In this document: positions 7,369 to 16,104 of the stretch, piece by piece
Position numbering within the stretch: position 1 is the stretch's first letter
Layout of the letters: each line of letters begins with the position of its first letter
Origin: Methylobacteriaceae bacterium
Lineage (GTDB): Bacteria > Pseudomonadota > Alphaproteobacteria > Rhizobiales > Beijerinckiaceae
Length of the DNA stretch: 64,000 nt
NCBI GenBank assembly: GCA_947444195.1
Contig: CANEZL010000018.1
Location: forward strand, 23,755 to 87,754
Direction of reading: 5' to 3'
Notes under the pieces: generated by a model
Told to the model about the DNA's origin: nothing
The model's database searches: none
What the model saw: the letters and a program-made list of their open reading frames with translations, nothing else
Translations under genes and position numbers: made by a program

Positions 7369-9069
7369 TCACGCCTCGAACAGCGAGGGCTGCGCGGGTG
7401 CGGCTCCGGACTCGGCGCTGCCGGGCTCGGCCTCCCTGCCCCGGCGCGGGGCGGCCCGCCGGGGCGCCCGCCGGGCCGGTGCCGGCGTCTCCTGCTCCGC
7501 CCCCTCGGGCCGGGCCCGCACGGTGCCGTCGGAGAATTGCAGGGCGAGGCTCGCGGCGCGCGCCGCCGCCTCCGCCCGGCGCAGGGGCAGGCCGGCCTCG
7601 TCGCGCACCAGCACGTAGCCCCGCTCCAGCACCGCCTTGTAGCTCAGCGAACCGAGCAGCGCCCCGAGCGCCCCGAGCCGGTCCCGGCGCCGCTCCACCG
7701 TGCGGGTGCCGGCCTGGGCCCAGCGCACGAGCAGGGCGGCGAGCCGGTCGGCCCGGCGCGCCTCGAGGGCGCGGGCGCGATCGAGGGTCGCCGCGCGGGC
7801 GGCGCGCAGGCGCTGCCCGAGCTGGTCGAGATGCTCGGACTTGCGCAGGAGGTCGTTGCGCAGGGCCGTGCCGGGGCGGTGGTCGATGCGGGCGAGCCGG
7901 GCGCGGGCATTGGCCAGCGCCACGTCCGGGGCGCGCCGGGCGAGCCGGTCGAGGAGCCCCTGCAGGCGCTGGCGATGGCCGCGCGCCCCCGCGGCGAGGG
8001 CCGGGGCGAGGCGCGCCTCGGCGAGGTCGAGGCGCTGGCGCTTGGCCGCCAGGAAGGCGTCGGGCCCGGGGATCGCGCGGGAGACGGCGCGGAGATCCGC
8101 CCGGTCCCGGTCGAGCCGGCGCAGGACCGCGCCCGCGTTGCGGCCGCCGAGATCGTGCACCTGGGCCGCGAGGTCGGCCTGCACCGGCACCGCCATCTCG
8201 GCCGCCCCCGTGGGGGTCGGCGCGCGCCGGTCGGAGACGTAGTCGATGAGCGTGGTGTCGGTCTCGTGGCCCACCGCCGAGATCAGCGGGATCCGGCTCT
8301 CGAAGGCGGCGCGGACGACGCATTCCTCGTTGAAGGCCCAGAGGTCCTCGATGGAGCCGCCGCCGCGGGCGACGATGAGCACGTCCGGCCGCGGGATCGC
8401 CCCGCCGGGCTCCAGGGCGTTAAAGCCCCGGATCGCCGCGGCGATCTCCTCGGCCGCCCCCTCCCCCTGCACCCGCACCGGCCAGACCAGGACGGGGCGC
8501 GGGAAGCGGTCGGCCAGCCGGTGCAGGATGTCGCGGATCACGGCGCCGGTGGGCGAGGTGACGACGCCGACGCTGCGGGGCAGGAAGGGGATCGGCCGCT
8601 TGTGCTCGGGGGCGAACAGCCCCTCCGCCGCGAGCGCCCGCTTGCGCTCCTCGAGGAGCGCCATCCAGGCGCCGATCCCGGCGGGCTCCAGGCTCTCGAC
8701 GACGATCTGGTAGGAGGACTTGCCGGGATAGGTGGTGATGCGCCCGGTGGCGACCACCTCCAGCCCCTCCTGCGGTTTCTGGCGCAGGCGCCCGAACACG
8801 CCCTTCCAGACCACGGCGTCGATGCGCGCCTGCCCGTCCTTGAGGGAGAAATATGCGTGGCCCGAGCCGTGCGGCCCGCGATAGCCCGAGATCTCGCCGC
8901 GCAGGCGCACGTGCCCGAACGCGTCCTCCAGGGTCCGCTTCAGGGCGGCGGCGAGTTCCCCCACCGACCATTCCGGCTGGTTGGCGCTGAGCACGCGCGC
9001 GGACGGAACGTCGGCGGCGGGCTCCGGACGGGGCGCGGCGCGCGCCGGGGGCGGGGGGACCAGGGGCAT
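7369..9069 (-). CDS. xseA: Exodeoxyribonuclease VII large subunit
   Basis: This 566-aa protein is the catalytic subunit of the exonuclease that degrades single-stranded DNA to oligonucleotides, working with XseB. An N-terminal OB fold (SVGELAAALKRTLEDAFGHV, LRGEISGYRG, SGHAYFSLKD) occupies residues 30-140. The catalytic domain contains GVVTSPTGAVIRDILH, VARGGGSIEDLWAFN and SAVGHETDTTLIDYVSDRRA, followed by a long helical C-terminal part. The C-terminus carries an extra Ala/Arg/Pro-rich tail of about 70 residues not seen in short homologs. xseB is not in this window. The N-terminal 25 residues are Pro/Ala-rich and could be shortened, as an internal start is possible. Confidence 0.96.
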   Translation of the reverse strand: MPLVPPPPARAAPRPEPAADVPSARVLSANQPEWSVGELAAALKRTLEDAFGHVRLRGEISGYRGPHGSGHAYFSLKDGQARIDAVVWKGVFGRLRQKPQEGLEVVATGRITTYPGKSSYQIVVESLEPAGIGAWMALLEERKRALAAEGLFAPEHKRPIPFLPRSVGVVTSPTGAVIRDILHRLADRFPRPVLVWPVRVQGEGAAEEIAAAIRGFNALEPGGAIPRPDVLIVARGGGSIEDLWAFNEECVVRAAFESRIPLISAVGHETDTTLIDYVSDRRAPTPTGAAEMAVPVQADLAAQVHDLGGRNAGAVLRRLDRDRADLRAVSRAIPGPDAFLAAKRQRLDLAEARLAPALAAGARGHRQRLQGLLDRLARRAPDVALANARARLARIDHRPGTALRNDLLRKSEHLDQLGQRLRAARAATLDRARALEARRADRLAALLVRWAQAGTRTVERRRDRLGALGALLGSLSYKAVLERGYVLVRDEAGLPLRRAEAAARAASLALQFSDGTVRARPEGAEQETPAPARRAPRRAAPRRGREAEPGSAESGAAPAQPSLFEA

Positions 9070-9441
9070 GGGGCCGGACGCTAGGCGCGCGCGGGCGCGA
9101 GGTCAAAGGGCAGGTCGAAGGGCTGGTCCCGACGGGCGGACCGATGGGGATGGCGGCGCCCTGCGACATCCGTACGCGGCGGGACGGCCCCCGCGCGCGG
9201 CGCGCCGGGGCCAACCTCACCGTGGCCGCCCTCGACCGCCCTCGTCGTCCCTCGTCGTCCCTTGGCCTCCCCCGTGTTCTGTCCTACAGGCAGCAGACCG
9301 TCACGAGGTCTGCATGGTGCCGCGAGCCGCCGCCCCCATCCGGGATCCGTTCCGCACGGGCGCGCGCCGCCAAGCCCCGGTCCCCCCGGAGACGCCCCCG
9401 CTGACCCGGCCCGGCCCCGGTCCGGATGGAGACTGACCCCC
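9070..9441. promoter_or_regulatory. Divergent spacer with a candidate promoter for the KaiC-like gene
   Basis: TTGGCC (9262-9267) and TACAGG (9285-9290), 17 bases apart, make a plausible sigma-70-type promoter reading toward the KaiC-like gene. Just upstream is a direct repeat of CCTCGTCGTC (9239-9259). A long frame through this spacer reaches the KaiC-like gene from 9262, but its first 60 codons have no homology-like character. Confidence 0.4.
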
Positions 9442-10929
9442 ATGGCCGCGCACACTGACAAGGCGGCGCTCGGCGTCTACGGCCTCGACGGCATCCTCGC
9501 GGGCGGGCTCGCCCGCAACCGCGCCTACCTGCTGGAAGGCAGCCCCGGCACCGGCAAGACCACACTCGCCCTGCAATTCCTCCTGGAGGGCGCCCGGGCG
9601 GGCGAGCGCTGCCTCTACATCACCCTGTCCGAGACCCGGGAGGAGCTGTGCGAGAGCGCCCGCTCCCACGGCTGGACGCTCGGGGACAGCATCACCGTGT
9701 TCGAGCTGGTGCCCCCCGAGAGCCTGCTCGACGGCGAGCAGCAGCAGAGCCTGCTCTACTCCTCCGATCTCGAACTCGGCGAGACCACCAAGGTGATCTT
9801 CGACCAGATCGAGCGGGCCAAGCCCGAGCGGGTGGTGCTCGACAGCCTGTCCGAGATCCGCCTGCTGGCCGGCAACTCCCTGCGCTACCGGCGGCAGATC
9901 CTGGCGCTCAAGCACTACTTCGCCCGCCACGCCGCGACGGTGCTGATGCTCGACGACCTCACCGCCGACGCCCAGGACAAGACCGTGCACAGCGTGGCCC
10001 ACGCGGTGATCCGCCTGGAGGAGCTCTCCCCCGAATACGGCGCCGAGCGGCGGCGCCTGCGCGTGGTGAAGTATCGCGGCCAGCGCTACGGCGGCGGCTA
10101 CCACGATTTCTCGATCCAGACCGGCGGGGTGACGGTCTACCCGCGCCTCGTCGCGCTGGAGCACAAGACCGGCTTCGCGCGCACGCAGGCATCGAGCGGC
10201 ATCGCCGAGCTGGACGCCCTCGTCGGCGGCGGCATCGAGCAGGGGTCGAGCACCCTGGTCCTCGGGCCCGCGGGCACGGGCAAGACGCTGCTGACGCTCC
10301 AGTTCGCCCTCGCGGCGATCGCGCGGGGCGAGCGCGCGGCCCTGTTCATCTTCGACGAGGAGATCGGGCTGCTCTTCGCCCGGACCCGGGCCATGGGCCA
10401 CGACCTGGAGGCCCTGCAGGCGTCCGGCCGGCTCTTCGTGGAGCAGGTCGACGCGGCCGAACTCTCCCCCGGCGAGTTCGCCCACCGCGTGCGGATCTGC
10501 ATCGATCACCACCAGATCCGGACGGTGATCATCGACAGCCTCAACGGCTACCAGGCGGCGATGCCGGAGGAGAACGCCCTCATCCTCCACATCCACGAAC
10601 TGCTGCAGTACCTCAACCGGCAGGGCGCCTCGACCTTCCTGACGGTGGCCCAGCACGGGCTCGTGGGCGACATGCGGGCGCCGGTCGACGTGACCTACCT
10701 CGCCGACACGGTGGTCCTGCTGCGCTACTTCGAGGCGGTGGGGCAGGTGCGCCGCGCGATCTCGGTCATCAAGAAGCGCACCAGCGCGCACGAATCCACC
10801 ATCCGCGAGTACCGGATCAGCCGCGACGGCCTCACGATCGGCCCGGCGCTGCACAATTTCCAGGGCGTGCTGCGCGGCGTGCCCAGCCTCGTCGGCCCGG
10901 GCCCCGGATCCGAAGCCCAGACCGCCTGA
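9442..10929 (+). CDS. KaiC-like tandem RecA-fold ATPase
   Basis: This 495-aa protein is a tandem of two KaiC domains. The first has Walker A GSPGTGKT at residues 33-40 and Walker B VVLDSLSEIR. The second has Walker A GPAGTGKT at 275-282 and Walker B VIIDSLNGYQ. It ends with the KaiC-type region ISVIKKRTSAHE...IREYRISRDG. In cyanobacteria KaiC is the clock ATPase/autokinase working with KaiA and KaiB; no such genes are near. In other bacteria KaiC homologs are linked to stress or signalling. The stop overlaps the start of an HWE histidine kinase (TGATG), so the two are translationally coupled and probably act together. The start at 9442 has GGAG about 12 bases upstream. Confidence 0.93.
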   Translation: MAAHTDKAALGVYGLDGILAGGLARNRAYLLEGSPGTGKTTLALQFLLEGARAGERCLYITLSETREELCESARSHGWTLGDSITVFELVPPESLLDGEQQQSLLYSSDLELGETTKVIFDQIERAKPERVVLDSLSEIRLLAGNSLRYRRQILALKHYFARHAATVLMLDDLTADAQDKTVHSVAHAVIRLEELSPEYGAERRRLRVVKYRGQRYGGGYHDFSIQTGGVTVYPRLVALEHKTGFARTQASSGIAELDALVGGGIEQGSSTLVLGPAGTGKTLLTLQFALAAIARGERAALFIFDEEIGLLFARTRAMGHDLEALQASGRLFVEQVDAAELSPGEFAHRVRICIDHHQIRTVIIDSLNGYQAAMPEENALILHIHELLQYLNRQGASTFLTVAQHGLVGDMRAPVDVTYLADTVVLLRYFEAVGQVRRAISVIKKRTSAHESTIREYRISRDGLTIGPALHNFQGVLRGVPSLVGPGPGSEAQTA

Positions 10930-12041
10930 TGCCCCACCGCGACGGGAGTTCCGAGCGGGCGCTGATCCTCGCGCCGGTCGGCCGCGACGCCGCCGTCGCC
11001 GCCGCGCTGCTGCGCGAGGACGGGCTCGACTCGCATGTCTGCCGGGATCTCGCCGAACTGCACGACGGCATGGCCGCGGGCGCCGGTCTCGTCCTCCTCA
11101 CCGAGGAGGCGGTGCGCACCGCGGACCTGACCCGGATCCGCCACTGGATCGCGGCCCAGCCGCCCTGGTCGGACCTGCCCTTCATCCTGCTCACGGGGCG
11201 CGGCGGGATCGAGCGCAACCCGCAGGCGCAGCGGCTCTCCGAGGTTCTGGGCAACGTCACCTTCCTGGAGCGGCCCTTCCACCCGACCACGCTCATCAGC
11301 GTGGCGCGCACCGCCCTGCGCGGGCGCCGCCGCCAGTACGAGGCGCGCGCGCGCCTCGCCGAACTCGATGCCGGCGAGAAGCAGCTGCGCGCGGCGCTGG
11401 CGGCGGAGAAGCGCTGGGCCCAGCACCAGCGCCTGCTCATCGACGAGCTGAACCACCGGGTGAAGAACACCCTGGCGACCGTGCAGTCGATCGCCGGACA
11501 GACCCTGCGGAACGCCGCGACGAACGCGGAGGCCCACGAGGGGCTGGAGAGCCGCCTCCTGGCCCTGTCGCGCGCCCACGACGTGCTCACGCGGGAGAAC
11601 TGGGACGGGGCCAACCTCACCGAGGTCGTGGCCCAGGCGATCACCCCCTACAACCCGCGCGACGGCGCCCGCTTCCGGGTCGGCGGGCCGGAGGTGCGGC
11701 TCTCGCCGCGCATGGCCCTGGCCCTGGCGATGGCCTTCCAGGAACTCGCGACCAACGCCGTCAAGTACGGTGCGCTCTCGAACGGGACCGGCCATGTGGA
11801 GATCGCGTGGCGCGTCACCGAGGGCGGAATCACCGAGGGCGGGGTGGCGGGGGATGGTGGCCCGGGCCGCCTCGACCTGCGCTGGGCGGAGGTCGGCGGC
11901 CCGCCCGTGCGGGCGCCGAAGCGGCGCGGCTTCGGCTCCCGGCTGATCGAGCGCAACCTCGCGCGCGACCTCGACGGGTCGGTCGAGATCCGCTTCGAGC
12001 CGGGCGGGGTTCTGTGCACGGTGGACGCGCCGATCGGCTGA
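10929..12041 (+). CDS. HWE/HisKA_2 sensor kinase with a degenerate receiver domain
   Basis: This 370-aa protein has two parts. Residues about 10-135 have the size and pattern of a receiver (ALILAPVGRDAA, PFILLTGRG, ERPFHP), but the phospho-acceptor Asp is absent (LVLLTEEA at that place), so it is a pseudo-receiver. Residues 165-370 are an HWE-type kinase: H-box ELNHRVKNTLATVQSIA with His176, N-box AFQELATNAVKYGALS, and GFGSRLIERNL. Kinases of this type in alphaproteobacteria often feed the PhyR general stress response. The start overlaps the KaiC-like stop by one base, implying a two-protein signalling unit. The stop codon overlaps repeat C. Confidence 0.92.
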   Translation: MPHRDGSSERALILAPVGRDAAVAAALLREDGLDSHVCRDLAELHDGMAAGAGLVLLTEEAVRTADLTRIRHWIAAQPPWSDLPFILLTGRGGIERNPQAQRLSEVLGNVTFLERPFHPTTLISVARTALRGRRRQYEARARLAELDAGEKQLRAALAAEKRWAQHQRLLIDELNHRVKNTLATVQSIAGQTLRNAATNAEAHEGLESRLLALSRAHDVLTRENWDGANLTEVVAQAITPYNPRDGARFRVGGPEVRLSPRMALALAMAFQELATNAVKYGALSNGTGHVEIAWRVTEGGITEGGVAGDGGPGRLDLRWAEVGGPPVRAPKRRGFGSRLIERNLARDLDGSVEIRFEPGGVLCTVDAPIG

Positions 12042-12120
12042 TACGACCGAGCCCGCGCGGCGCATGAGCGACGCCCATATCCGCCATCCCGCAGGGATCG
12101 ATCGGATCTGGTATGACGCC
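12040..12120 (-). repeat. Repeat C, copy 2
   Basis: This is the reverse complement of 4491-4569 with a handful of substitutions. Its first two bases are the last two of the HWE kinase stop codon. A transcript leaving the kinase reads this copy in the same direction as a transcript leaving the mucR-like gene reads copy 1. Confidence 0.8.
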
Positions 12121-12131
12121 CCGCCGGCGCC

Positions 12132-12320
12132 TCAGGGGCGCTTGAGCGGTGCGAGTTCGCTCTCCCGGGCGGCGCGCTCCCCCGTATCCGTGCGGATGCG
12201 ATAGGCCGGCTCGCCGGCGCGGTCCTCCGGCATCAGGCGGATGATCTCGCCGAGTTCCTGCGTGCCGGGGCCGCCCGGCACGCGCTGGACCCGCTGGCCG
12301 ATCTTGAATTTGTGCGTCAC
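12132..12320 (-). CDS. Small conserved-type protein, 62 aa (KOW/SH3-like)
   Basis: The protein starts at a GTG (MTHKFKIGQRV) with AAGGTG 7 bases upstream. The pattern KFKIGQRVQRV, PEDRAGEPAYRIRTDTGERAARESELAPL looks like the short basic proteins common in Hyphomicrobiales whose core is a beta-barrel and which usually end in a RESEL-type motif. The function of that group is unknown. It is followed on the same strand by repeat C and preceded by the DUF6481 gene, 67 bases away. Confidence 0.6.
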   Translation of the reverse strand: MTHKFKIGQRVQRVPGGPGTQELGEIIRLMPEDRAGEPAYRIRTDTGERAARESELAPLKRP

Positions 12321-12387
12321 GGGACTTCACCTTTCCGCGAGGTGGGGGCGCCGTCGGCGGACATGGCCGGCGGGTGGTCCGGGCGGC

Positions 12388-12756
12388 TCAGCCGCGCCGC
12401 TGCGCCTTGGCCTTGCGGGCGAGATAGCGGGCGTCGCGCTGCAGCTTCAGCGCGGCCTGCCGCTCGCGGGCCCGCTCGGCCTCCTCGGCCAGGGCCTTCG
12501 CCCGCCGCTCGGCCTCGGCGGCCTGCTCGGCGGCGATGCGGGCCGCCGCCTGCTCCGCCTCGATCGCCCGCTGGGCCGCGCGGTCGGCGGCGCGCGTCTC
12601 CCGGGCGGCGGCGACGGCCTGGCGGGCCGCCTGGCGCGTGAGCACGGCCGGGCTGTCGGCGGCGGGGCGCGCCTGGAAGCGCGTCACCATCGCGCGGCGG
12701 GCCTCGGCGGCCGAGCGCAGGCGCTCGGACATGGTCTGGGTCTGATGGAAGCTCAC
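12388..12756 (-). CDS. DUF6481-type coiled-coil protein, 122 aa
   Basis: The N-terminus MSFHQTQTMSERLRSAAEARR and the long Ala/Glu/Arg helix (RAIEAEQAAARIAAEQAAEA) ending RDARYLARKAKAQRRG match the DUF6481 pattern. The charged helical body should form a coiled coil. I chose GTG 12756 because AGGAG stands 5-6 bases before it and the SFxxT N-terminus is typical. ATG 12732 is the alternative and would remove 8 residues. No enzymatic motif. It lies 116 bases downstream of the cold-shock gene on the same strand. Confidence 0.75.
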   Translation of the reverse strand: MSFHQTQTMSERLRSAAEARRAMVTRFQARPAADSPAVLTRQAARQAVAAARETRAADRAAQRAIEAEQAAARIAAEQAAEAERRAKALAEEAERARERQAALKLQRDARYLARKAKAQRRG

Positions 12757-12872
12757 ACACTCTCCTGGCTTGGACGGGTCGGGCGCGGTCGGCCGGTCCG
12801 GACCGCCGAACGGCCCGGAGGAATCGCGGGCGTCGCCCCGGACGCGGCGGCGCGCGGCCGGGGCGGCCGGGG

Positions 12873-13082
12873 TCAGGCGGCCTGGAGCTGGCCGGCCGAC
12901 TGCTTGCCGGAGCGGCGGTCGGTCTCGAGCTCGTAGGAGACCTTCTGGCCCTCGGTCAGGCCGCGCAGGCCGGCGCGCTCGACGGCGGAGATGTGGACGA
13001 AGACGTCCTTGCCGCCGTCCTCGGGCTGGATGAAGCCGAAGCCCTTCTGCTCGTTGAACCACTTCACGGTACCGATACTCAT
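12873..13082 (-). CDS. cspA: Cold-shock family RNA-binding protein
   Basis: This 69-aa single OB-fold protein carries both RNA-binding motifs: KGFGFI (RNP1) and VFVHIS (RNP2), after the start [12 protein letters not shown]. It binds single-stranded RNA and DNA as an RNA chaperone. The size is typical. Several csp paralogs are usual in this group, so the symbol is generic. The leader is long (no gene for over 400 bases upstream), as is common for csp genes regulated at mRNA level. Confidence 0.95.
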   Translation of the reverse strand: MSIGTVKWFNEQKGFGFIQPEDGGKDVFVHISAVERAGLRGLTEGQKVSYELETDRRSGKQSAGQLQAA

Positions 13083-13509
13083 GGCGATCCCTGTCATCGT
13101 TGAGGCGTGCGGAGAGGGCCGCGGAGAACCGGACATCGGTTCGCCGCGCCCTGCGGATCGATAGCGAGGGAAGGTGAGAAGCGCCGTTGCAGGCGTCACG
13201 GCCCAGTAATCCGGCCGCGTATCGATAATCTTGAATTAGTTCCTCGCCGATGATTCCGCAAGCCATGCGCGGGAAGACATGCCGGAATTTCGGTATTTTC
13301 GGCCGCGAGCGATGATTTTCATGCGGATTTTCAGTCCAGAAGCGCGCTGATCCGCGATCGTACGCGGGTCGGCGCGATCCCCAGCGCGGCCCGCGGCCCG
13401 GGACCTCCGCGCGGGGGCTCGGACGGGCGGGGTTGACGCCGTTGCCGCCGTTTGCGACCGCCTGACGCGGCGCGCCGCCGGGGCGGCCGGCCGCCCGACA
13501 GGAGTGCCC
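13083..13509. other. Spacer upstream of the cold-shock gene and DUF4170
   Basis: This is a 427-bp divergent region. The stretch 13205-13345 is clearly richer in A and T than its surroundings (AATCTTGAATTAGTT, GGAATTTCGGTATTTTCGG, GATGATTTTCATGCGGATTTT) and is the likely promoter zone of the cold-shock gene. I could not fix a -35/-10 pair with confidence. AGGAG at 13500-13504 is the ribosome-binding site of the DUF4170 gene. No other gene is seen. Confidence 0.4.
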
Positions 13510-13737
13510 ATGACGACCGCGATCGAAAGCGACCAGAAGCTCCACCTCGTCTTCGGGGGCGAGCTGTCCAACCTCGAAGGTGTGCGCTTCAAGGACCTGA
13601 AGGGCCTCGACATCGTCGGCATCTTTCCCGACTACGCCTCGGCCCAGGTCGCCTGGAAGGCCAAGGCCCAGGCCACCGTCGACAGCGCGCAGACGCGCTA
13701 CTTCATCGTCCACCTGCACCGCCTGCTCGAGCCGTGA
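13510..13737 (+). CDS. DUF4170 family protein, 75 aa
   Basis: The sequence KLHLVFGGELSNLEGVRFKD, GLDIVGIFPDYASAQVAWKA and YFIVHLHRLLEP matches the small alphaproteobacterial DUF4170 family, which has no established function. No signal peptide or membrane segment. The start ATG 13510 has AGGAG six bases upstream; a GTG at 13504 lies inside that site and is less likely. It is followed 196 bases later by prs on the same strand. Confidence 0.85.
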   Translation: MTTAIESDQKLHLVFGGELSNLEGVRFKDLKGLDIVGIFPDYASAQVAWKAKAQATVDSAQTRYFIVHLHRLLEP

Positions 13738-13932
13738 GCGGCGCGGGCGCCCGAGTCTTGTGCGGCGCGGCAGGAGCGCGGCGTGAAGCCATTGTGACGG
13801 CTCCGCGCCGCTGATAAGAGCCGACCCGGCCGTCAGGCGCCGGGCCGGCGCCGGATGTTCGCAAGGTCTCGACGTGTTCACACGTTCTTCGCAGGGCGCG
13901 CCGCGGGGCGGCGCGAGCTTAGGTCGGCAGGC

Positions 13933-14880
<948 letters not shown>

Positions 14881-14988
14881 AGCTTCGGCTGCCTCCGCCG
14901 CAGGCGGAGAAATCGAGCGGGCGCGCGCGGCGAGTTCGTGCGTCCCCGGGCGGCCGGGATCGTCCCGCCGCGCCGTCGCGGAACGTGA

Positions 14989-15017
14989 TTGCGCAGCCCT
15001 GCGCCCCTGCCTATAGT
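14989..15017 (+). promoter_or_regulatory. Candidate sigma-70-type promoter of trcR
   Basis: TTGCGC at 14989-14994 and TATAGT at 15012-15017 are separated by 17 bases. Transcription would begin near 15025, about 110 bases before the trcR start. Confidence 0.5.
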
Positions 15018-15136
15018 GCGGACATTCCCCTTTTTCGTGGCGTGAGGCGGGAGCATCCGGACAGCCGTCCGGATCCCGCGGACCGGTGTCCCCGTTCCGG
15101 GCCGATCCCGCGCCCGCGAACGCTTGGAGCCCCCTC

Positions 15137-15841
15137 ATGTCCCAGGGTCCCCTGATGCCCAAGGCCACCGCCGTGTGGCTCGTCGAGAACACCTCGCTGA
15201 CCTTCGAGCAGGTCGCCGACTTCTGCAAGCTGCACCCCCTCGAGGTGAAGGGCATCGCCGACGGCGAGGTCGCCGCCGGCATCAAGGGCCTCGACCCGAT
15301 CACCACGGGCCAGCTCACCCGCGACGAGATCGAGAAGGCGCAGAAGGCGCCGCACTACAAGCTCAAGCAGGCGGTCTCCAAGGTGAAGCTGCCGGAGGTG
15401 AAGCGCACCACCAAGGGCCCGCGCTACACCCCCCTGTCGCGCCGCCAGGACCGGCCGAACGCCATCCTCTGGCTCCTGCGCAACCATCCCGAGCTGAAGG
15501 ACGCGCAGATCATCCGGCTGGTCGGCACCACCAAGTCGACCATCCAGCAGATCCGCGAGCGCACCCACTGGAATTCCGGCTCCCTCCAGCCGATGGACCC
15601 GGTGACGCTCGGCCTCTGCACGCAGATCGACCTCGACTTCGAGGTGCAGCGCTCCGCCGCCGACCGGCCCGCCACCCTGCCGGCGGATGCGGGCGCCTCG
15701 CTCCTGCCCCCCGAACTCTCCACCGCCCACGAGGAGGCCGAGGATCACCGCGCCTCCGCCCGCGACGAGCGCCCCGACGCGGATTCAGTCTTCGCCAAGC
15801 TCAAGGGCCGTCGCCAGGACGAGGACGACGACGCGTACTGA
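15137..15841 (+). CDS. trcR: Cell-cycle transcriptional regulator TrcR (DUF1013)
   Basis: This 234-aa protein is of the DUF1013 family restricted to alphaproteobacteria. The conserved body runs MPKATAVWLVENTSLTFEQV, ADFCKLHPLEVKGIADGEVA, IKGLDPITTGQLTRDEI and ILWLLRNHPELKDAQIIRLV, with GTTKSTIQQIRERTHWN as a helix-turn-helix-like segment. The family includes TrcR, reported as a cell-cycle transcription factor that works with RNA polymerase and ctrA-type control. The C-terminal 60 residues are acidic and less conserved. GGAG precedes ATG 15137; the longer frame from 15086 adds 17 residues of spacer. rpsA follows 263 bases later. Confidence 0.93.
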   Translation: MSQGPLMPKATAVWLVENTSLTFEQVADFCKLHPLEVKGIADGEVAAGIKGLDPITTGQLTRDEIEKAQKAPHYKLKQAVSKVKLPEVKRTTKGPRYTPLSRRQDRPNAILWLLRNHPELKDAQIIRLVGTTKSTIQQIRERTHWNSGSLQPMDPVTLGLCTQIDLDFEVQRSAADRPATLPADAGASLLPPELSTAHEEAEDHRASARDERPDADSVFAKLKGRRQDEDDDAY

Positions 15842-15851
15842 CGGGCTCGTG

Positions 15852-15880
15852 TTGAACGTGGGGGCGTTCTGGTCTATGGA
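15852..15880 (+). promoter_or_regulatory. Possible promoter upstream of rpsA
   Basis: TTGAAC (15852-15857) and TATGGA (15875-15880) are 17 bases apart, just after the trcR stop. This would give rpsA a leader of about 215 bases. The match to consensus is only moderate. Confidence 0.35.
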
Positions 15881-16104
15881 GCCCGCGTCCTGCCGGTTAG
15901 GATCGCGGGCCCGCTTGCGTGGCGCGCGCTCTTAAATCTCGACCGGCCGGACCGCCCTCGGACACCGCATGGACGCATCGGCAAGCCGGTCCGACAGGAT
16001 CCGGTCGCCCCTCCCCCCATCCGGGACGGGCCGCGATGCCCGGGGACGCACAGCAACACGAGCCGCCGATGCCGGGCCTCGCGCACGAGGCCCCAGGAGA
16101 GAGA

